DNA of 64,000 nucleotides. Origin: Bemisia tabaci (taxonomy: Eukaryota > Arthropoda > Insecta > Hemiptera > Aleyrodidae). Shown here one piece after another: positions 57,499-64,000 of the stretch (within the stretch, counting starts at the first letter, position 1; the number at the start of each line of letters is the position of its first letter). Under the pieces are notes generated by a model, which searched no databases, was not told the origin of the DNA, and worked only from the letters and a program-made list of their open reading frames with translations. The stretch is from NCBI RefSeq assembly GCF_918797505.1, contig NC_092801.1, forward strand, positions 682,001-746,000, written 5' to 3'. Both the position numbers and the translations under genes were made by a program.

Positions 57499-59552
57499 CA
57501 ACCCAGAGCCGCAAACAGCTGACGCTTGATGATGCTGCGCCGAGAAAATGAACCAATCACAAAATAGCACAGTAATACGTCACTAAAATGAAGAGATCAC
57601 GTGACTGTTCGTGATTTTTTCGAATCAATCTGAAACTACAACCTCGAATATGAGGCATTTAAGCATAACGAAGCCCCAAAATAGTTTAACCAGGTAATAC
57701 GTCCGTGCGAGATTGTTATGCTTAAAAGCAAAACATTTCACGAAAACTTTTACGAATACCAGATGCAGAAAAAAATCAAATTTTCCCGGGTGTACCAGAA
57801 TGGCGTCATTACCCATAAGGCAAAACGGTATGTAGTATAGTACATGTTACATCGGGGGAGTCGAACGGCTGGAAAGGGCGCATCTGGTACCCAGAAGCGC
57901 CCAAAAGTTTCTTGTAGAAAATGTCTCAAAAATCACTATGAACATCATAGAGGAAGTCTGAAATATATTCCTAACTTCACAATTTGGGTAAGGAATATGC
58001 CTTTTATTAAGCTTTCCGCTTTAAAAACGATACTACGTCACAGTCCAGAATCACTGTTTCTAGGCGTTTATTGGCCTTCTGAATGCTTTCCCAAAAGTTT
58101 CAAAAAATTTCATGCGAGCAAATATCATAAAATTTCCCACCTCTGTGTGTAATAGACCCACTTTTGTCTTTCTGCGTCATGAGTTAGTTTGCCTCTAAAA
58201 ATTTCTGAAACAGAGAAAATCATTATGACGTCGTTAACACGATATTAATGCCCTGAAAATTTGCCAACTAATGGTTACAGCTGAAGCGTAGTTTGACATT
58301 TTCACTCGACAACGCCGCTGTCGGAGGCAGTAAGATCCGTAAGCAAACAGCCGGCGGCGCGGCGCACGGCGAACTAGGAACAAGAGCTCTGTCAGACGCA
58401 GGCGGGAAGTTTGTTTTTAAACAGCGGGGGAATTACTCGAATTAGGGGCTAGCCGCGCACATTTTAATTTTCTTGGCTTACCACAGGCAACCAAGTTGCA
58501 AGCAGCGAAATTAATCAGATAAAAAGCTCACCGTTCTGACAAAACGTCACGTTTCATACTATTTCTCGCCGTTTTTTCCCCCCTTCCGACTTTCATTTTT
58601 AACCACCACCCTATTTTCAGTTGTCCCCTTGCTCTGCGTATACCAGGCCGAGGATGGGCTGAGAGACTCGTAAATTGTAGTATTTTTAAGCGCTGCTTGT
58701 TTGACGTTGTTGACTCGGTGCATAAGAAAAAAAAAGTTACGGTTTCAAAGTTCCACTCAAATGTCTACAGGAATATCAAGGTTTTTTTTCGCAAAAACGG
58801 AATTTCCTAGAAAACGATGCATTCCTGATTGGCTTATCTTTATTTATAGACTCCGTAGAATTCTGTGGGTTAAACCAAAAATAAGAGATGTGACATGAAA
58901 TTAATGTTGACTGTATATGATTTCGTTCATGTGGTCCATGTTGATGTCTATTTTGTGGATCAAATGGACTACATTTTGCAATTTGGAACTATAAATTCCG
59001 GCCCGGTTTAAAAACACCGTATGTGCCATTAGTTTCTTACGCACATAAGTGTTTTTTCAGATGAGCCAGAATTTATAGCTCCAAATTGCAAAATGCAGTC
59101 CAAATGCATCTTGTGTTGGCTATTCTTTCCTTATGTGCATCTTGTGTTGGCCATTCTCTCCTCAAATGCCACTACGTGCGCTCGGCGCTTCATGGCTACT
59201 TTAAAATACCTTGGCATCACCGTTAGCGAGCCAAGTAATGTTTTCGACTTTAATATAGACATCGGAGCAACACATAGAATATGCAATGAATGAAGTTGGC
59301 TCGTTTAGAGCAATATGGCTCAAAGACTGATGGGGGAGGGGGAGAAGGGATTGAGAGGGATAAGGTGGATGCGGAGCAGGTGAGAATAATTCCGAGGTAT
59401 AACGCGACACACAAGTGTCAGCTTTTGACAAGCCCTTTGCATCTCGCAGACTAATAACTCATATTTAGGGGTGCTTTGGTGCCACGCTTGTTACTTCCTT
59501 TTTTGTTCCTCTCCAAGTTCCATGCTCACAAATAAATCAAAGTTTAAAACTC
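57499..59552. other. No gene recognised
   Basis: A long unassigned stretch. CAAATTGCAAAATG-type inverted segments at 58975-59105 hint at a degraded repeat. Confidence 0.55.
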
Positions 59553-59763
59553 CACCGAAAAAAAGTGGGGATGATTTAACATTCTGAATGTAAAAAAAAA
59601 GTGTGCGAGAACTTATGAAATTCTGAATTACCCGCCACAGCAGTTACTTTAGCAATGCCAAGATATAAATTTAACTGCTGTGGAGGGTAATTCAGTATTT
59701 TATAAGTTCTCGCACAGTTTTTTAACATCCAGAATGATAAATCAACATCACTTTTTTTCGGTG
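59553..59763. mobile_element. MITE U, copy 2
   Basis: CACCGAAAAAAAGTG to CACTTTTTTTCGGTG. It ends 80 bases before the acceptor of the coding exon at 59844. Confidence 0.88.
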
Positions 59764-59843
59764 CCTTTTGGCATATCATCTAAAAGAGTCATTTTCCTCT
59801 CCAGTATCTCCGCCTGACGAGTGGATTTTACCTTTTGTTGCAG

Positions 59844-61094
59844 ATTGCGTTCCGCGAGAGAATGGCGCTGAAATGATGGCAACCATGTCATGGCCAACCT
59901 GAACCCAGCGGAAACGAACAACAACTGCCCCCAGAACTCAGGAAGCCCGGGTTCGACGCCCGATGTCGCCAAGAAAACCGCCAACGAGTCCGCCAACGAC
60001 CAAGTGATGCTCATCAACATGGGCGGCGAGAACCACCTGCAGCAGTTCTCGAAACAGGCCGGATGGACGCCCAAACCGGAAGTCGACGCGCCGGAAGTCG
60101 ACGCGCCGGAAGTCGGCTCCCCGGAAATCAGCCGCCGCGTCCCCGTCGCCAAAATCACGACACCCGAAACCGGAAACGAAGTCTCGGTAACCAGGGGCCG
60201 AGTCTCGCAGATGAAGAGCATCTTCTCCGGGATCGAAGGCAACGCTACCGAAACCAAAAATACTGTCTCCGAGTTTAAAAACGCGCTCTCGCGAACCGGA
60301 AACGCCACCTCCGTGCCTATCACGCGAGTAGACACGAAACCGGGAAGCGAGGTAGCGGAAAAGAGAAGTAAACCGGAAAATAGAATGGACCCTACAAGTG
60401 AGGGTGACAACGGAAGTAAAAAGATAGTCGTCACTAAAACGGAGGCAGGAAGTGAAGAGGACACTAGAAGTGATAGAGATACCAAAAGTAAATCGGAAAC
60501 TGGGTGTGAAGTGGAAATCAGAGATGAAGAAGAAGACGGAGATAGGACGGAAATTGAAAGTCGAACGGAATCCGGAAGTCGGGTGGAATCCGGAAGTAGG
60601 GTGGAATCCGGAAGTCGGACGAATCCGGAAGTAGGACGGAATCCGGAAGTGTAACAGAATCCGGAAGTAGGATGGAATCCGGAGGTCGGACGGAACCTGG
60701 AAGTCGGACTGAAAGCGGGAGTAGGACAGACGTGGAGGTTAGAATGCGGATACCGTCGTGGAAGAACGGGGGGCTGGAGTGCCGGAAGAGTGAGAGCGAA
60801 GACTCGAAGAAGAGCGCGGGGTCCGGGAAGTCGTTGAGCACGAACGAGTTGGTGAGTCTTCTGTCGGAGCGACCGGAGGTGGTGGAGAAGTTCATCCTGG
60901 AGGTGGCCGACGCGGACAACATCCAGCGGCTCCTGGCGCAGCGCAAACCGCTCCAGCTCGGGGGAGAGCGAGGCGCAGGTGGGGGTCCTCGACGACCTCC
61001 CGACGAGGTCCAAAAGGACCACTTCCGTGACCTCGGACCTCTTCAACAACTGGCTCGCGTCGTCGCCGATCAAGAGGGCCAAATCTCCCAGCGG
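59844..61094 (+). CDS. Large exon; possible N-terminus of a GAF-type cyclic-nucleotide phosphodiesterase; frame broken
   Basis: The acceptor TTTTGTTGCAG ends at 59843 and the donor GTAAGC is at 61095. Translation likely starts at ATG 59890; an in-frame TGA at 59869 and two short upstream ORFs precede it. The first 240 or so residues are polar, with short repeats (EVDAP x2, ESGSR x4-5 encoded by an 18-bp minisatellite). A base appears missing at 60620/60621 inside the minisatellite, moving the frame; the shifted frame carries STNELVSLLSERPEVVEKF and IQRLLAQRKP. An extra G in the run 60960-60964 returns to the first frame, which reads TTSVTSDLFNNWLASSPIKR up to the donor. The PExxExF...W/LLxxR pattern recalls PDE11/PDE5/PDE6 N-termini, but no catalytic or GAF domain is here, so the product is tentative. 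No chance frame is likely to be this polar and repeat-organised. Confidence 0.55.
60545..60740 (+). repeat. Coding minisatellite, 18-bp unit (ESGSRx)
   Basis: About ten imperfect copies of a unit containing GGAATCCGGAAGT. It lies inside the exon above; one unit lacks a base (GGACGAATCC instead of GGACGGAATCC), which breaks the frame. Confidence 0.8.
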
Positions 61095-61113
61095 GTAAGC
61101 ACTCTCTACAATG

Positions 61114-61740
61114 CTTCCGTGCTAGGGAAAAACGCTGTATGAACCTTCAGGCGTTGCCAAATTTCCTTTGATAATACACAAATTTGGACCAAAAAGGACT
61201 TTTGGCGAAGGTCTGCAGGGATTTCGCGGAGAGAGCGCGTTCGTAATGAACGAGTGCGTGAGATAATGGGAGTTTAGAAAGATATTGTGCACGATATCAA
61301 AACCAGGCAGCTGTTTGGTATGGACACGTGCGGAGAATGGCAGATAGTCGGTTGCCCAGAAAGGTATTTGATTGGGTTCTCCGGAAGAAGGCGCGTGGAC
61401 GTCAGTAAAGGTTGGCAGGAGTGAGTGGAGGGGAGATCAGACGGTGTAATCTGCCCGATGATTTGTGGGAGGATCGATTCCGATGGCGATTTGGAGTCGC
61501 AGAGCGCTCTAGTGCGCTGAGTTAGCGGCTTGATATGTATGTATGTAATACACGAATTTCCTGGTAAACTTATGAATAGTTTCCTACCAATTTTTCAGAT
61601 AATTTCGTTCGCAATTCCACTCGAAGTTCCTGAAAATTTCAAGGAAAAACCTTCATAACGTTCCGCAAAAGTAAACATTTTATCGAAGGAAATTCGGCAA
61701 CTCTCGAATGTTCATGCGGCGTTCTTCCTTGGCACGGCAG
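61114..61740. mobile_element. MITE A, copy 18, split by a LINE fragment
   Basis: CTTCCGTGCTAGGG to CCTTGGCACGGCAG, duplication AATG on both sides. It begins 19 bases after the splice donor of the preceding exon. Confidence 0.9.
61187..61546 (+). mobile_element. Non-LTR retrotransposon 3' fragment (RTE/CR1-like tail)
   Basis: Encodes AVWYGHVRRMADSRLPRKVF and further DLWEDRFRWRFGV, the conserved C-terminal end of LINE reverse transcriptases, broken by a stop after RGRQ. Ends ATGTATGTATGTAA. Host sequence TAATACAC(A/G)AATTT lies on both sides (about 61172-61185 and 61547-61559). Confidence 0.85.
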
Positions 61741-61744
61741 AATG

Positions 61745-62258
61745 GAGCTCTTGCATGCAGCTCAGATTTTCGATTAGACGCTAAAGCGACTTTTGTTTAG
61801 AGGTTCTCAGGAGGTTCACGTTTACCCTTGGCACAGCAGTATGTGTGAGAAGTAATACATTTTCGTCTTATGCTTTTCGTCTCTGTATCCATACAGAGTT
61901 TTTAACTAATTACCTACAGAGGTTGCTCCTTTCTTAAGCGTCAATTATATCACCGTTACAAGCGTTACGACCTCAACTTGAAAGCCCCTTACGAAATCAT
62001 AAAAATTTCTCAAAGCTTACGCCAAAGTGTCGGAACTGTCGGAGCATTAAGCGATTATATTCGTAGGAGGGTCCACCTCCGCATTCAGTAAAATCTTTCA
62101 TGCAGAGACAGCAGTGAGTACATTAACAGGGCTGCCACGTCTTGTGGGCCTCGATAGTTACCTTCTTGACGTTTGAGGTCTCCATAGAAAACGGCAACAT
62201 TGTTCATATTTTGCGCATGTTTGGAGACAAGACGCAAATCCCACACATAAAAATTGCC
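61745..62258. other. No gene recognised
   Basis: A short A-terminus-like CCCTTGGCACAGCAG at 61825-61839; otherwise unassigned. Confidence 0.5.
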
Positions 62259-63084
62259 AAGGACTTAGTTAGTTTTTGGACTAGGTACCACTCTCTTTTT
62301 GTGCCGTAGTATCTTGATTTATTTTGCGAGGAAAGCTCCGTGCTTTTGAAGGATACCTATCATTCTTAATATGTTGGAGCGCCTTCAATTTCTTACGATA
62401 CTGTGCAATACCTCTGGTGAACTAGTGGTTTCAGACGCCGTGGCACGCTGCGGCGCAGCAGGCGGGCAGAGAGCGCGAAACGCGCATTGGCGCCTACAAA
62501 CGTAACAGGGATACTTCACGCATTGCGCGATGCGTGAAGTATCTCTGTTAGGTTTGTAGGCGGCAATGCGCGTTTGCGCAATGCGTGAAGTATCCCTGTT
62601 AGGTTTGTAGGCGTCAATGCGCGTTTGCGCAATGCGTGAAGTATCTCTGTTAGGTTTGTAGGCGCCAGTGCGTCGCCGCTCCGTTTGTGTTAGGCTCTAA
62701 TATTTCATCTCAAGGAGTCAGCGTTTTTCAACTCATGATTTTGAAATGTTTGCACACTCTGTATGGATTATTCTCATTTTAATTGATGAAAAAAAATATG
62801 TTTTAAAGGAAAATGTAACGTGCGTTTTGTAAATATTAAGGCAGTTCCGTATCAAACTTAATGATTTCCAAAGCACACGAATTTCTACACAATTTCCTAT
62901 AACCTTTTAACGCCGATGTTGATAAAGTGTAAAGCCCGGCGATAGGAACTATAGCCCGACTGTATACGTTTTTATAGCTTCGTATAGCCCGGCTATATGA
63001 TTTTCAATAGCCTTCTTTAGTCGGCTATGAGAATTCCTATGGTATTTTTAAACGCAGCTCCTATCGCCAATTTTTACCGGGGGA
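62259..63084 (-). mobile_element. Element G, copy 2, one end worn
   Basis: Reverse-complement match to 42811-43677 through GCCAATTTTTACC, TTGATGAAAAAAAATATG-type interior and the GCCTACAAAC core, here expanded to three tandem palindromic units (62480-62680). Confidence 0.85.
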
Positions 63085-63881
63085 GGCCAGTGGAGGGTCT
63101 CTTGTTTCTGCTCATGATCCCCTTGCAAAAGGAAGTGCGAATGAAAATCTGCAATCACGGTTATTGAGATACATGTTTTTAGAATTTCGCTTCTGCCAGG
63201 AAAGGTAGTAATAGTAATTGAGAATCATTTGAAAGGGATGGCGGGCGAGGGCAACGAACTACACCTCTAGAATGGCCGCGAGATAGCAAACCTGCGTAAC
63301 GCGCATGGGCCGGTTTTTGAAGGCAGGAGGGGGGTGGGAGCCCAAGTATAGCTAACCTCAATCTCCATTTCTGCTGCGTCTTGCCCATAAGGATTACATG
63401 TGAAAATTTCAACCTTTGTAAACTTTCATTTTTTTGAGGTTTTCTTTCAAAGTTCCTATTTTTTGAGTAAAGAAAACCTTTCGAGGTGCGATTGTTCAGC
63501 AATCTTTTCATTGCTATCACTTTATTCAACAATATTCGGCAAAATGTGGGCAGCGTCTGACATGGGTTTAGATGGCAGCCTGCTGTGTGAGCCCAAGTAA
63601 ACCTAACCTATATCAACTTCAAAACGTTCCGGGTCTCTAACACTGGTCAGCCATTCTAGAGGTGTAGTTCGTTGGGCGAGGGTGAGATTCTGGTGAATTT
63701 TTCCCATTTGTTCGGAGCACAATTTAATCAAAAAGTGGAAGGAGACCCTGCTGTCCACTTCCGCAAATTGTGCCCCGGAAAACTCTGGAGATGGTGGGAT
63801 TGAAGCGAACGTAATAAGGTGGCATACTCGAGGGATCCGCAGGAACGTCAAAAAGTCAAGTCACGCGAGGATACTTTCTGT

Positions 63882-63919
<38 letters not shown>

Positions 63920-64000
63920 ACGCGAGGGCGGATTTCGCAACAGAGGATTCTCCCGCGAGCCGAACTTCGTTAACCGTAGTCTGACAGCTCTGACGAATTC
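63085..64000. other. No gene recognised; A run at about 63886-63916
   Basis: AGAATGGC / GCCATTCTAGAGGTGTAG inverted segments at about 63266 and 63650 enclose it in part (GTTCGTTG/CAACGAAC), suggesting a further, larger inverted-repeat element at 63250-63675. Confidence 0.5.

Noticed and set aside
59748..61082. 444-codon open frame on the minus strand
   Set aside because: Antisense shadow of the plus-strand exon. Its low-complexity Ser/Pro/Leu repeats mirror the minisatellite, and it runs through MITE U and the splice acceptor region.

Overview
This looks like eukaryotic, most likely insect, nuclear DNA. It is AT-rich, its coding is split by GT-AG introns, and it carries tRNA-derived SINEs with oligo-A tails and a very dense load of short inverted-repeat transposons. 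I see no prokaryotic operons and no phage or viral genes. Several repeat families remind me of whitefly (Bemisia)-type hemipteran sequence, but that is recollection, not a database match.

Two protein-coding loci can be supported. (1) On the minus strand, 33772 to 26984, is a five-exon gene for a regucalcin / SMP-30 / gluconolactonase-like beta-propeller protein. It has an N-terminal signal peptide, and all splice sites and reading phases agree. (2) On the plus strand, 59844 to 61094, is a large exon of a low-complexity acidic protein ending in a conserved-looking segment that may be the N-terminus of a GAF-type cyclic-nucleotide phosphodiesterase. Its frame is broken by two compensating one-base indels. 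Two short exon-like segments (12809-12852 and 37328-37402, plus strand) and one minus-strand segment near 47 kb have good splice signals but no assignable product.

Almost everything else is mobile DNA or remnants of it. Family letters below are local names. A: about 250 bp, TIR CTGCCGTGCTAAGG, 4-bp target duplications, about 18 copies. C: about 120-bp near-perfect palindromes, 4-bp AT-rich duplications. D, H, R and S: hAT-like, 8-bp duplications. E: about 165 bp, TIR CAGTGGCG. B, F, G, I, K, T, U, X, Z: further families with two or more copies. J: mariner-like, TA. M: PIF/Harbinger-like, TTA. W: CACTG-ended element carrying a 130-bp satellite and a tRNA-like sequence. N, O, P, Q, V, Y and CC/DD are single elements. 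Also present are pieces of one non-LTR retrotransposon family and two SINEs. Elements are commonly nested or lie back to back, and several nests can be ordered in time by their intact target duplications.

Layout: 1-12 kb is repeats and unassigned sequence; 12.8-26.4 kb is repeats plus one possible exon; 26.6-34 kb is the regucalcin-like gene with repeat-filled introns; 34-52 kb is repeats; 52.5-54.9 kb is element W with its satellite; 55-59.5 kb is mostly unassigned plus a SINE; 59.5-61.7 kb is the second coding locus with repeats hugging both sides; 61.7-64 kb is repeats. The two genes show no evident functional link.
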